Shown here in pieces: positions 36,281 to 45,149 of a DNA stretch of 64,000 nt. Location: assembly GCA_004524445.1 (NCBI GenBank), contig SDNP01000001.1:62001-126000 (forward strand), in the 5' to 3' direction. A program made the translations under genes and the position numbers. This stretch comes from Candidatus Thorarchaeota archaeon (GTDB taxonomy: Archaea; Asgardarchaeota; Thorarchaeia; Thorarchaeales; Thorarchaeaceae). The notes under the pieces are model-generated. The model saw only the letters and a list, made by a program, of their open reading frames with translations, was not told the DNA's origin and made no database searches. Numbering within the stretch: the stretch's first letter is position 1; each line of letters starts with the position of its first letter.

Positions 36281-37101
36281 TAATCCTAGAGAATATCCAT
36301 TATGCGTACGACGGTATCTATCCTGCCTTAAATGGCGTGTCGCTCCAGATTGATTCCGGTGAACGAGTTGCTTTGATGGGGGGCAATGGTGCAGGGAAGA
36401 CAACGCTGCTCAAACATTTGAACGGTCTTCTTCGACCTCAACAGGGACGGGTGTTCTTAGATGGTAGAAACTCAACTGAGATGTCTGTTGCCGAGATGTC
36501 CAAGAAGGTAGGGCTGGTCTGGCAAAACCCGGACCATCAATTATTCTTAGACACTGTCAAGAAAGAAGTATTATTTGGCCTTGAGAAATTAGGATTTGAT
36601 GAAGAAGAAGCAACTAGAAAATGTTCTCAGACGTTATCGCGCCTGGGACTTACTAACCTAGCAGAACGATCGCCATTTTCTCTCTCAGGTGGAGAACGAA
36701 AACGCGTCGCCTTGGCATCAATCCTCGCAACCGAGCCAAAGTTTCTCGCTCTTGATGAGCCTACTATTGGACAGGATGCCCGTCAAAAGGAAAAACTTGC
36801 AAGCCTCATAATGCAGCTTAATGATGGCGGTTGCACTGTTTTGTGTGTGACGCATGATATCGAGTTTGTAGTCGAGCATTTTCCACGCACCATAGCGATG
36901 TCTGACGGGGAAATTATTGCAGATGGGCATACCGAATCTGTTCTTACAAACGACTACGTTGTAGAACGGGCGTCGCTAGCTTACCCCGAACTCGTTCGGG
37001 CTGCCAGAGCATTAAGACGCAACTTTATCGATGTGCCAGAAAAAACAACACAATTAGCAGAGCTGGAAACAGCACTCCTGCAAATTCTCGGAGGGAGCTG
37101 A
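36277..37101 (+). CDS. ecfA2: Energy-coupling factor transporter ATPase (EcfA2-like)
   Basis: 274 residues. Walker A (GGNGAGKTT), Q-loop (WQNPDHQLF), signature (LSGGERKR), Walker B (FLALDEPTIGQD) and switch His (THDIE) are all visible. It starts at GTG 36277 overlapping the first ATPase and lies 1 bp before EcfT. The two ATPases form the heterodimer typical of group II ECF transporters. Confidence 0.92.
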   Translation: MIILENIHYAYDGIYPALNGVSLQIDSGERVALMGGNGAGKTTLLKHLNGLLRPQQGRVFLDGRNSTEMSVAEMSKKVGLVWQNPDHQLFLDTVKKEVLFGLEKLGFDEEEATRKCSQTLSRLGLTNLAERSPFSLSGGERKRVALASILATEPKFLALDEPTIGQDARQKEKLASLIMQLNDGGCTVLCVTHDIEFVVEHFPRTIAMSDGEIIADGHTESVLTNDYVVERASLAYPELVRAARALRRNFIDVPEKTTQLAELETALLQILGGS

Positions 37102-37102
37102 G

Positions 37103-37873
37103 TTGTCATTCTTGGAGGTCTTTCAGTACACACGAAAGCAGACTCCCATCCACAACTTGGACCCCCGCTCCAAGATGGTACTCTCCATTGTGCTAGCTAC
37201 AATCTCGCTGATGTTTTTGAATATCACATTACTCGTTATTTTATTGGCACTTCTTATTCCCATCTTGGCTCTGAGCGAGTCAATTGGCCGGTGGTCGAAG
37301 AGCATGCGGGGCTTGCTACCGCTAATCATCTTTATCATCGTGTTTAACACGCTTTTCTCAACTTTGCAAAATCCTTTCTCCCATTCAATTGCGTTGGCGG
37401 TACGACTTGTTGTATTAATGACATCATTCTCTTTGTTCTTTCTGACCGTTCACCCGGACGAGCTATCTCAGGCGTTGATACAGATGGGAGTTGGATTTGA
37501 ATTTGCTTTCGCTATGAGCATGTCAATGCGATATGTTCCAACGCTGGGGCAGGAAGCCTATGCCATAATGGATGCCCAGAGGGCACGCGGTGTCGAATTA
37601 GATAAGGGCAACTTACTAACTCGAATCCGAAACATAGTACCAATAATCGTTCCACTCATAATTGTTTCAATAAGACGGGCATTATCTGTTGCTGAGAGCA
37701 TGGAATCGCGCGGGTTTGGTGCCTCTGAAAACAGGACCTACATCTATGAACTATCATTTCGCAGTCGTGACTGGGCAATATCCATTATATCTCTGATAAT
37801 CCTAATACTAATGGTTTACGTGCGTCTGTATATTCCCCTATCCGATTATCTCTTCTATTTCATCCCCTTCTAG
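37103..37873 (+). CDS. ecfT: Energy-coupling factor transporter transmembrane protein EcfT
   Basis: 256 residues with about five or six membrane helices and the two cytoplasmic coupling motifs of EcfT (AQRARGVELDKG and AESMESRGFGA). The N-terminal DPRSKMVLSI is also typical. The start is TTG 37103 after GGAGGGAGCTGAG. No substrate-binding S component lies next to it, so either several scattered S components share the module or one lies outside the window. Confidence 0.92.
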   Translation: MSFLEVFQYTRKQTPIHNLDPRSKMVLSIVLATISLMFLNITLLVILLALLIPILALSESIGRWSKSMRGLLPLIIFIIVFNTLFSTLQNPFSHSIALAVRLVVLMTSFSLFFLTVHPDELSQALIQMGVGFEFAFAMSMSMRYVPTLGQEAYAIMDAQRARGVELDKGNLLTRIRNIVPIIVPLIIVSIRRALSVAESMESRGFGASENRTYIYELSFRSRDWAISIISLIILILMVYVRLYIPLSDYLFYFIPF

Positions 37874-38033
37874 CGATAATTTGAGCGGATAAAAGGACAA
37901 AGGGGATACTGTGTAAAACATGTCGGTTGACTGCTGAGATTTTGTCAAAGAACGAGTTTTGCGCATTCGAAGCACAAGAATTCATATGCATACAATTTAT
38001 GAGGATATTTGAGCATTAGTATATATTTGGTGG

Positions 38034-38612
38034 GTGTCGTATTTGAGTAGTCTTCCTGACCGGGATGAATACAGAGTAAAGGATTTCGTGAATGATCTGA
38101 AGAAGATAAACCCGACTCCAACGATTATGTACGACATTGGGAGCAACCTCATCTATCATGAGGTCTGTGCCTGCAAGAACTCCGTAGGGGAAGGTGAATG
38201 TGTGACTGCTGAGATGAACGAGTTACTTCAGTTCATGCAGACTGACTATGAACGTGATCTCCTCGCGGGTCGCCTATGGAGAACAAGGGACACTCCGAGG
38301 GCGGCAATTAACAAATACATGCGTGATAGACCAGACGAATTTCTTACCCACAAATTACAGACGCCAAATACGAAGGTGAAGTTAATTCTCGAAGATGCGG
38401 CAAGGGACCGTAAGCGCGAAAAAGAGAAGCTTGCCACATTTGAAAAGGCTGTTCGCAAAATGGCTGAGGAGTCCCCGAAAGATCCGGAAGTCTGGAATAG
38501 ACTCCGCTTACTGCTATGGTTGACAGGGAAGCACAACGAGGCAAGTGCAGCCTTCAGGACTGCAAGAAAACTAGGTTGGAATCCTGAAACCAGTACTCTC
38601 GTGGGAATTTGA
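38034..38612 (+). CDS. Conserved-looking hypothetical protein with TPR-like C-terminus
   Basis: 192 residues from GTG 38034; TTG 38043 is an equal alternative and a TATA-like ATATATTTGG lies only about 10-20 bp upstream, so the true start may be slightly downstream and the mRNA leaderless. The middle holds CACKNSVGEGEC, possibly a metal site. The C-terminal 60 residues (DPEVWNRLRLLLWLTGKHNEASAAFRTARKLGWNP) resemble a single TPR-like helical hairpin. It is soluble and highly charged. No family recognised. Confidence 0.6.
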   Translation: MSYLSSLPDRDEYRVKDFVNDLKKINPTPTIMYDIGSNLIYHEVCACKNSVGEGECVTAEMNELLQFMQTDYERDLLAGRLWRTRDTPRAAINKYMRDRPDEFLTHKLQTPNTKVKLILEDAARDRKREKEKLATFEKAVRKMAEESPKDPEVWNRLRLLLWLTGKHNEASAAFRTARKLGWNPETSTLVGI

Positions 38613-38812
38613 GCACTCGATTCGGTTTAGAAATCATCTTTCTTCAGGGGTCACCTAATGTCCTGTTAGTTTTTTTAAAGCATATAATGTCACATCTTCC
38701 AATTCTGCAGCCTTCTTTTCACATGCGAAGGAAGTTGGTTTTGGTCGCACTGAATACGAATTGAAGCATATTGCTTAATGGGGACCTATGAAGCTAGCGC
38801 CATAACTGCATC

Positions 38813-39163
38813 TCAGAGTGGTTTGATATCGTGTAGAAATGCCTGAAACTCCAACGCTCTTCCCTCAGGGTCTTCAGCAAAGAATTGATAGATATTGTAT
38901 TTTCTATTCTCTTTAGGCTGGGTTAATGCAATATCGACCAATTGACTATAGACCGCATCCACTTCTTCAGTTGTTTCGAAAAAGAATGTCAGCATTCCGT
39001 CAGTTTCGTATTGATTTCTCTGGCAGAATCCCAGAAGCAAATTATCCTTTCTAAGAATGGTACAGTCCGGCTGTTCTAACCAGATGTCCATCCCGACACG
39101 TTCAGTGTAGAATTTTGTTAGGTTTTCCAGCATTTTCGTTTTGAAGAAAAATATCCCCGGCAT
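38813..39163 (-). CDS. Glyoxalase/VOC-superfamily protein
   Basis: About 116 residues: a single VOC half-barrel set (GIFFFKTKMLENLTKFYTERVGMDIW at the start, FFAEDPEGRALEFQAF at the end, with the metal-ligand-like Glu). Such proteins are dioxygenases, isomerases or antibiotic-binding proteins; the usual first His is absent, so catalysis is uncertain. ATG 39163 follows directly on the stop of a small upstream frame (TAAGATG), so translation is probably coupled. Confidence 0.75.
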   Translation of the reverse strand: MPGIFFFKTKMLENLTKFYTERVGMDIWLEQPDCTILRKDNLLLGFCQRNQYETDGMLTFFFETTEEVDAVYSQLVDIALTQPKENRKYNIYQFFAEDPEGRALEFQAFLHDIKPL

Positions 39164-39164
39164 C

Positions 39165-39332
39165 TTAATCACTGCTCTCGTTACTCGAAGGTACTACTGC
39201 ATAGGCATTTTCAATGAACTGCCATCCAGTTGCATTCTGCATGTCTGATATCAGTGAACGAACTCTGTTTCTCGTTTCACCTAACCATGCAAATGAGTCT
39301 TTTATGGTCCATCGGAATCCAAATCTCTTCAT
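39165..39332 (-). CDS. Small 55-residue protein upstream of the VOC gene
   Basis: From ATG 39332 with GGAGGT ten bases upstream, a 55-residue soluble protein (MKRFGFRWTIKDSFAWLGET and on, with two further aromatic-rich stretches). The TAA stop touches the VOC start, which argues for a real bicistron. A GTG start at 39362 would add ten residues. No family recognised. The short upstream frame rich in cysteine (39341-39415) ends just before it. Confidence 0.4.
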   Translation of the reverse strand: MKRFGFRWTIKDSFAWLGETRNRVRSLISDMQNATGWQFIENAYAVVPSSNESSD

Positions 39333-39415
39333 TTGTACAGCTACCTCCAGACTGCAGGACACCCATCACAAGAGTGTGTTTCTCGCAACGGACACTTTTC
39401 GCAGTCTGCCCTGCA

Positions 39416-39801
39416 CGGTGGAGTATCATAATTGTTTCGGGTTAACTCATTTCTTGATGTCTAAGCAGCAAGTTGATTAGAATAAATTGGCATTCAATTC
39501 CTAAGTAGTATTGCTAATCACGTATTTACTCGTAATCAGGTCGATTATTGGTTTTGTGTTTCGAATCTTCTCCATGGCAAGTCGTCCTTCTGAGAATCCA
39601 TCATCTGACAAGGATCAAGTGGCAGGGATGATCTATAGGGGCGCAGAGGTAATATCGCATGACTTTGTGTTAAAATCTGTTCCTGCGGAGGTGCGAAACA
39701 CAACAACGCAAGACACCAGAAAGAATGATTCAGAAAGCGATTATCCAGTTGGTTTATGAGGAAATCATGTCTTAGAGGATGTGTTCACTGAGTGTGTTAT
39801 G
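39416..39801. other. Intergenic region before urocanase
   Basis: No gene I can defend. A plus-strand frame at 39511-39759 has a start region of hydrophobic residues then a polar low-complexity tail and looks accidental. Minus-strand sequence just below 39415 encodes a cysteine-rich stretch without a start codon. The urocanase promoter should lie here; no strong TATA box stands out. Confidence 0.3.
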
Positions 39802-40431
39802 ATGGAATTCGATATATCAAAAGCTATGAGAGTAAAGTTGTCGGATAAATTACCACCGTATCCGAAATTTGACTTGAAATACAGGAGAGCCCCTAACCGG
39901 GGATACGACCTTGATTATGACGATACAATTACAGCAGTTAAGAATGCATTAAGGTATGTGCCTAATAATCTCCAGAGTGAGGTAGCGCCAGAATTCTTGG
40001 ATGAACTAATGACCCGCGGAAGAATCTATGCATATCGCTACCGTCCTCCTGGAGTAATAAAGGCGAAGCCAATCGACGAATATGAAGGCATTCTGGAAGC
40101 CCGAGCACTGCAACTTATGATTGATAATAATCTAGATTTCGATGTTGCTTTATACCCATATGAGCTGGTAACTTATGGCGAGAGTGGTCAAGTCTGTCAG
40201 AATTGGCTTCAGTATCGACTGATCAAGAAGTATCTTGAAGTCATGACTGAAGAGCAAACGCTTGTTGTGAGTTCTGGGCATCCAGTAGGCCTATTTCCTT
40301 CTCACAGAAATGCTCCCCGAGCAATAACAACGAATGGCCTAATGGTAGGAATGTTTGACACCCCTCAAGATTTTCACAGATCAACTGCCCTCGGCGTCGC
40401 GAATTACGGACACATGTCAGCAGCTCGCTGA
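39802..40431 (+). CDS. hutU: Urocanate hydratase, N-terminal part (ends at in-frame TGA)
   Basis: 209 residues from ATG 39802; ATG 39799 and GTG 39781 are other possible starts. It matches the N-terminal third of urocanase (MRVKLSDKLPPYPKFDL, APEFLDELMTRGRIYAYRYRP, SSGHPVGLFPSHRNAPRA, ALGVANYGHM). The TGA at 40429-40431 interrupts the reading frame, which continues in the same frame after it. Compared with the family pattern YGQMTAGSYMYIGPQG there is an extra stretch of ten codons, including the stop, between the Met at 40414 and the Met at 40444. Urocanase adds water to urocanate in histidine breakdown using bound NAD+. Either two chains assemble, the stop is bypassed, or the gene is broken. 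Confidence 0.8.
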   Translation: MEFDISKAMRVKLSDKLPPYPKFDLKYRRAPNRGYDLDYDDTITAVKNALRYVPNNLQSEVAPEFLDELMTRGRIYAYRYRPPGVIKAKPIDEYEGILEARALQLMIDNNLDFDVALYPYELVTYGESGQVCQNWLQYRLIKKYLEVMTEEQTLVVSSGHPVGLFPSHRNAPRAITTNGLMVGMFDTPQDFHRSTALGVANYGHMSAAR

Positions 40432-40435
40432 TATG
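40413..40435 (+). other. RNA hairpin spanning the in-frame stop of urocanase
   Basis: CATGTCAGC / GCTGATATG forms a 9-bp stem (one G-U pair) with the loop AGCTC. The 5' arm contains the Met codon of the conserved YGHM and the 3' arm contains the TGA stop. The downstream ORF start ATG 40444 lies 9 bp after the stem. Hairpins with this relation to a stop are known from translational bypass in T4 gene 60; here that is only an analogy. Confidence 0.45.
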
Positions 40436-40443
40436 CCGTAGAA

Positions 40444-41847
40444 ATGACCGCCGGAGGTTGGATGTACATTGGTCCACAGGGGATTGTTCACGGGACCTAC
40501 ATTACCCTGTTGAATGCTGGACGGCTCTACCTTGATATTCCTGCAGACCAAGATCTTGCTGGCGTACTCTATGTCAGCTCTGGTTTGGGAGGAATGAGTG
40601 GTGCCCAGGCAAAGGCAGTGGAGATATCTGGTGGCATTGGTGTAATTGCTGAGGTAGACAAGAGCAGAATTAAAACACGCAGTGAACAGAATTGGCTCTC
40701 TCTTTGGTCAGATGATTTAGATGAAGTCTTTGAGTGGGTGGACAAACATAGAAAGTCAAAGAGAGCGGTTTCCATTGGGTATCATGGCAATATTGTAGAC
40801 GTTTGGCAATATGTGGTGGATAATAACATCAAAGTAGAACTTGCCTCTGACCAGACATCGTGTCATGCTGCATATGAAGGCGGCTACACACCACAGGGCG
40901 TTTCGTTTGAAGAGGGTCGTGAGATACTGAAGAATGATAGAGAGAAGTTCAAGAAATTAGTGGACGAATCATTGCGTAAGCAATTTGACCTCATAAAGAC
41001 CATGACGGAACGTGGCACGCACTTCTGGGACTATGGTAATAGCTTCATGAAGGCTGTCTTCGATGCTGGTGTCAAAGAGATAGCGAAGAACAATGAGAAT
41101 ACTAAGGACGGATTCATCTTCCCGTCATATGTAGAAGACATCATGGGTCCAATCTGTTTCGACTATGGGTATGGCCCTTTCAGATGGGTTTGTCTGAGTG
41201 GGAACCATGATGACTTAATCAAGACGGATGAAGCAGCCATGTCTTGTATTGACCCTGAACGAAGAGGTCAGGATCGGGACAATTATGTATGGATTCGTGA
41301 TGCAGATGAGAATGACCTGGTTGTGGGTTCCGAGGCCCGCATATTGTATGCCGATGCAGCGGGACGGGCAACCATTGCACTGAAGTTCAATGAACTCGTA
41401 AGAAAGGGTGAGATCGGACCTATCATGCTAGGCAGAGACCATCATGACACAGGGGGCACAGATTCTCCGTTTCGAGAAACCTCCAACATTTATGACGGAA
41501 GTAGAATAACCAGCGATATGGCGCATCAATGTTGGGCAGGCAATGCCGCTCGAGGCATGACAATGTGTGTGTTGTCTAATGGTGGCGGTGTAGGAGTCAG
41601 CAAGGCAATCAATGGAGGTTTTGGACTGGTTCTTGATGGTTCTGAAAGAGTTGATGACATTATCAAATCTGCGATTAATTGGGATGTTATGGGTGGCGTT
41701 GCAAGGCGTGCTTGGGCAAGAAATCCACACGCAATAGAAACTTCTATTGATTGGAATAGTACTGTTGCCACAAAGGGCCAAATCACACTACCCTTCATTC
41801 CAGAGGAAGGCCTTATCGAACGACTGGTCAGAGAAAAACTGGACTAA
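40444..41847 (+). CDS. hutU: Urocanate hydratase, C-terminal part
   Basis: 467 residues starting at ATG 40444 (MTAGGWMYIGPQGIVHGTYI), in the same frame as the N-terminal part and 12 bp after its stop. The NAD-binding core (SSGLGGMSGAQAKA), DQTSCHAAYEGGY, FWDYGNSF, FDYGYGPFRWVCLSG with the conserved catalytic-region Cys, and LGRDHHDTGGTDSPFRET are intact, so selection appears to have kept this part. A weak ribosome-binding site (CGTAGAA) precedes the ATG. Together with 39802-40431 it gives about 676 residues, a normal long urocanase. Confidence 0.85.
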   Translation: MTAGGWMYIGPQGIVHGTYITLLNAGRLYLDIPADQDLAGVLYVSSGLGGMSGAQAKAVEISGGIGVIAEVDKSRIKTRSEQNWLSLWSDDLDEVFEWVDKHRKSKRAVSIGYHGNIVDVWQYVVDNNIKVELASDQTSCHAAYEGGYTPQGVSFEEGREILKNDREKFKKLVDESLRKQFDLIKTMTERGTHFWDYGNSFMKAVFDAGVKEIAKNNENTKDGFIFPSYVEDIMGPICFDYGYGPFRWVCLSGNHDDLIKTDEAAMSCIDPERRGQDRDNYVWIRDADENDLVVGSEARILYADAAGRATIALKFNELVRKGEIGPIMLGRDHHDTGGTDSPFRETSNIYDGSRITSDMAHQCWAGNAARGMTMCVLSNGGGVGVSKAINGGFGLVLDGSERVDDIIKSAINWDVMGGVARRAWARNPHAIETSIDWNSTVATKGQITLPFIPEEGLIERLVREKLD

Positions 41848-41875
41848 GTAGATATCTTGCGTAATCATGCAACAA

Positions 41876-42520
41876 TTAGGATAGCATCTTCGCTTCTTGG
41901 TTGCACTGTTTATGAGCTGCCCTCAGTGGTTCTGGGTAGAATCTCTTAGTTGACTCCTTGGTCACTCTTACCGCTGTTTCAAGGCTAACCCTGTGCCCTA
42001 TTGAAACAAAGACCGGTTTCTTCTTGCCTTCTAGCCAGACCGCTTCTCCTATTACTTCTCCCTGATCGACCACATCAGCTCTATCAGCACATCGTTCCCC
42101 AAACTCTCCAAGCAATAGTTTCTTTGTCACTCCAATAGTTTGTATATTGAGCCTGACTCCCAGCCAAGAGGCGAGTCCACACCGTCGAGGATGTAGAATT
42201 CCATTGGCATCTACCATGACAGGAAGCCCTGGTTTGATTTTTTTAAGAAGAATCTCCAATATCGGCCCTTCTCTTAGAAAGAAGAATCCTGGAACATAGG
42301 GGAATTGAGTTTCTCTGACTACGGTTTCATGCCAAAGTTTGGAGTGATTTCCGTAGTCCACTGAAACTGCAGAAGCTACCGCTACATCATTCACATAGGC
42401 AACATCTACTCCGATTGCAGTAGATCCCGAGATGGGTGGAAAATCCTCTCTAATGACATCATACGCCAGTTTCTCTTGTTCGGCCCTGGCTTCTTCCATC
42501 ATCTGTTCGGATATTTCCAT
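41876..42520 (-). CDS. nfi: Endonuclease V
   Basis: About 214 residues from ATG 42520; GTG 42532 would add four. The motifs of deoxyinosine 3'-endonuclease are clear: GVDVAYV (metal Asp), YVPGFFFLREGP (strand-separating wedge and Glu), VDANGILHPRRCGLASWLG (second metal Asp) and SIGHRVSLETA. It nicks DNA, or RNA in some species, one base 3' of inosine. It converges with urocanase and appears monocistronic. Confidence 0.93.
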   Translation of the reverse strand: MEISEQMMEEARAEQEKLAYDVIREDFPPISGSTAIGVDVAYVNDVAVASAVSVDYGNHSKLWHETVVRETQFPYVPGFFFLREGPILEILLKKIKPGLPVMVDANGILHPRRCGLASWLGVRLNIQTIGVTKKLLLGEFGERCADRADVVDQGEVIGEAVWLEGKKKPVFVSIGHRVSLETAVRVTKESTKRFYPEPLRAAHKQCNQEAKMLS

Positions 42521-42723
42521 GAAGGATTCCACATATAGTATAATGACAATGTTGGCGAAATGTCTATCGGTATTATGCTATCTGAAATCCATCCAGCGAT
42601 GTCAATTCAATTCGCACTAACTGGAAATCCGATTTGCATGTTAATATCTGAAGATATTTCAATTAGCATAAGACCCTGTTACTAGTTGCCTCCAATAGCT
42701 CTTTGAAAAAGAAGGTGAACATT

Positions 42724-43614
42724 ATGCATCCCGTTCTACGCGTAGGCGCCTGCTCTCTCTCGCCCATACCTGGCGATATAGAAGGAAATTTGAAAATCAT
42801 AAAAGAATGGACAAGACATGGTGCAGAGGAAGAAGTCGATTTGCTTCTCTTTCCTGAACTGAGTCTCTCTGGATACTGGCTCAATCATGAACTCTATGAC
42901 AATGCACAACCTCGAAACGGGCCGGCAGTAACCGAACTTGTTGAATTTCTAGCAGAAGATCAGTTAGATGTGGCAATCTCCGTCGGTCTCGCTGAGAAGC
43001 ACGGAGGTACCATTTACAACACACAAATCCTTTTGGATAAGGATGGAGCACGTTACTTCTATAGAAAGACACACTGGCCACCAGAAGAGTATAGTTACTG
43101 GGGAATGGGAAATACTTATCCCGTGCACAGGTTCAAAGGCTTTACTATTGCAACTACAATCTGTTACGATAATAACTTCCCTGAGATTCATCGAATATAC
43201 GGTCTACAAGGGAGCGACTTAGTTCTAGCTCCTTATTTTTATGGAAAGCAATTCTCTCCGGATGATATTGATTCAATAAAGGAGTCAATCTATGACTGGA
43301 AAAACCGTGAAAAAATGTACTTGAGAGCATCAGCTGCAGCTAATTATCATTGGATTGTAGCTTGTGTGGGTGCTGGTCCTGTCAGTGACAGATATGTGCA
43401 GAACGGGAAGGAGGGCGAAACATATTACGTTCCAGGTGTCATTCTCTTCATTGACCCAGAGGGTAATGTTGTGAAGGAGTCATCCGACGACGAGGTCATG
43501 GAGCAGCTGCTATGGTATGATATTGACCTTGCGGAGAATATGCGAGTACGAAAGAGTGGTCATAATCACTTCAAGAATCGTCGTCCTGACACCTATTCTA
43601 AGCTTGTTGAATGA
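42724..43614 (+). CDS. Carbon-nitrogen hydrolase (nitrilase superfamily)
   Basis: About 296 residues. The catalytic triad is visible: Glu in LLFPELSLSG, Lys in YRKTHWPPEE and Cys in ATTICYDNNFPE. Such enzymes hydrolyse amides, carbamoyl groups or nitriles. ATG 42724 has AAGGTGA five bases upstream; a TTG at 42703 also opens the frame. It lies among histidine-degradation genes, where an amidohydrolase acting on N-formyl- or formimino-glutamate would be needed, but the substrate cannot be read from sequence. Confidence 0.87.
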   Translation: MHPVLRVGACSLSPIPGDIEGNLKIIKEWTRHGAEEEVDLLLFPELSLSGYWLNHELYDNAQPRNGPAVTELVEFLAEDQLDVAISVGLAEKHGGTIYNTQILLDKDGARYFYRKTHWPPEEYSYWGMGNTYPVHRFKGFTIATTICYDNNFPEIHRIYGLQGSDLVLAPYFYGKQFSPDDIDSIKESIYDWKNREKMYLRASAAANYHWIVACVGAGPVSDRYVQNGKEGETYYVPGVILFIDPEGNVVKESSDDEVMEQLLWYDIDLAENMRVRKSGHNHFKNRRPDTYSKLVE

Positions 43615-43638
43615 TAGTGTTCTTGGATCTGAATTATC

Positions 43639-45096
43639 CTAGGCTCGTCTTACATCGTAGTCTCGAGGGTCTGTAGCCCTAATTATGGCTGTAACAGAAT
43701 CCTGATTGAAACCTTTGAATCCTTGTCTTCGCTCAATTACTTCCAGATGGCTGCCTATCGCACCATTCTCCACGAAATTATCATAACTTCGTTCACCAAT
43801 GAAACCCTCTTCCAACAAAGCGTCCAATCGCTTCTTCTCAACATCTCTTCTCTTAGCCCCCGTGAAGGCTTGTTTTAGAAAAGAAAAGTCAGAGAAGGGT
43901 TTCATCACCTCTACGCCAAAGCTCTCAAGCGACTTCTGAGCATGGGCAAAATCAACTCTAGTAGCAAGATGATGCAGTCCCGCTTCTAGAATGCTCTCAC
44001 CATGAATTGCAGTCCAAAGCCCGACAGTCCCTAGTGATTCCTTTTCATCAAGCTCGGTATGCGCAAAATCAATCTCTTTCTCCGTAGCAGAGATATCAAT
44101 ATCTGCAAAAACTACAATCTTGCATTCCTGTTGTTCCAGAATCTGAGCCCCCCATCCAGCGCTCTCTCCTGCAAAAAACCTCTCTCGGGGTGAGAATCCC
44201 ATAGTTTCCAGTATTGCAATTAGTGTCATGAAATGTTCTCGTGATGAACGGTACGTATGATGGTCATGATTTCCCCATCCTAAGCCAAATTTATCTTGGC
44301 GCTCCTTTTGGATTTGCCCTGCCCAGTCGCGGCTTTGCCAAAAGATTCTCTCTGCTCTAAAGAACGCATCTGCCATTCGTGCGGGTTTCAAGCCGTCAGC
44401 AACCTCTTCAACAAGATTCTGTAGAGCCTCCATTCCTTCTTCAGAATCTTCATAACGCCTACGTCGTAGTCTAAAACTATCAAACGCATCCTGATACTGG
44501 TCGATATCTTCTGCTGCAGCCTGCACTTGATATCCATTATATCCTCTTCTCTCTATTGCAGAAACTTTGAATTTTTCATCTTCTTCAATCAGACATCTTC
44601 GATATGGTGCATACATCTCTCCCTCCGTATTATGCCCCTCTCCAATCGATCGAATGAAGTGCTCCAATTTTTCTGGGTGCAAAACCAGCTCCCTCTCACT
44701 CTGATTTGATAGGATAATGGGGAAAAAGATGCTTTTGTTATTGGAATAGACCTCCAATTCATCTGGTGCATCAATAGATGTATCATGTTCAAACCCGAAT
44801 GCGGTAAGCTTTTCCTGCATTTCCGAACCCCACGGCAGAATAATATGGTCAATCCAGTCGATTAGCTTGGTTGACGTAAACGCAGCTATCTGTTTGGAGA
44901 ATCGGCTGACGAATTCTTGATTCTTCACAAATTCCTTTACCAGTTCTTCAAGGAACATCTCCACGTCCCCAAATAATTGCCAATCGTATTCATCCATTAG
45001 AATCATACTCAATCGCAGAACGACTGCTGGCTGCTCATACGCGGGGATACAATTTTGGTTTTTGGTTCTCTCCCTTGTATCCAAGCTAATCAGCAA
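43639..45096 (-). CDS. HglS/DUF1338-like (VOC-fold) protein, uncertain
   Basis: Up to 485 residues; ATG 45006 or 44997 (MILMDEYDW) may be the true start, as the longer version begins only 54 bp from the divergent histidine ammonia-lyase start. The C-terminal half shows a possible metal triad in the order His (HDHHTYRSS), His (LHHLATRV) and Glu (GSHLEVIERR), reminiscent of the DUF1338/HglS 2-oxoadipate dioxygenase (VOC-like) family; this resemblance is from memory and modest. The N-terminal 250 residues are helical and charged. The gene stands in the hut neighbourhood divergent from hutH. Treat as unknown with a plausible fold. Confidence 0.6.
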   Translation of the reverse strand: MLISLDTRERTKNQNCIPAYEQPAVVLRLSMILMDEYDWQLFGDVEMFLEELVKEFVKNQEFVSRFSKQIAAFTSTKLIDWIDHIILPWGSEMQEKLTAFGFEHDTSIDAPDELEVYSNNKSIFFPIILSNQSERELVLHPEKLEHFIRSIGEGHNTEGEMYAPYRRCLIEEDEKFKVSAIERRGYNGYQVQAAAEDIDQYQDAFDSFRLRRRRYEDSEEGMEALQNLVEEVADGLKPARMADAFFRAERIFWQSRDWAGQIQKERQDKFGLGWGNHDHHTYRSSREHFMTLIAILETMGFSPRERFFAGESAGWGAQILEQQECKIVVFADIDISATEKEIDFAHTELDEKESLGTVGLWTAIHGESILEAGLHHLATRVDFAHAQKSLESFGVEVMKPFSDFSFLKQAFTGAKRRDVEKKRLDALLEEGFIGERSYDNFVENGAIGSHLEVIERRQGFKGFNQDSVTAIIRATDPRDYDVRRA

Positions 45097-45149
45097 GAGT
45101 AATTACTGAGCATCTTTCCATTATGTACTGCACAGATAGGGTGAAGGTA

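Noticed and set aside
39511..39759. 82-codon plus-strand frame before urocanase
   Set aside because: Hydrophobic start and low-complexity tail, no ribosome site and no similarity; most likely chance.
40429..40431. TGA in urocanase as a selenocysteine codon
   Set aside because: Urocanase has no Cys at this position in the family, the stop lies in an inserted stretch, and no SECIS-like element is apparent.
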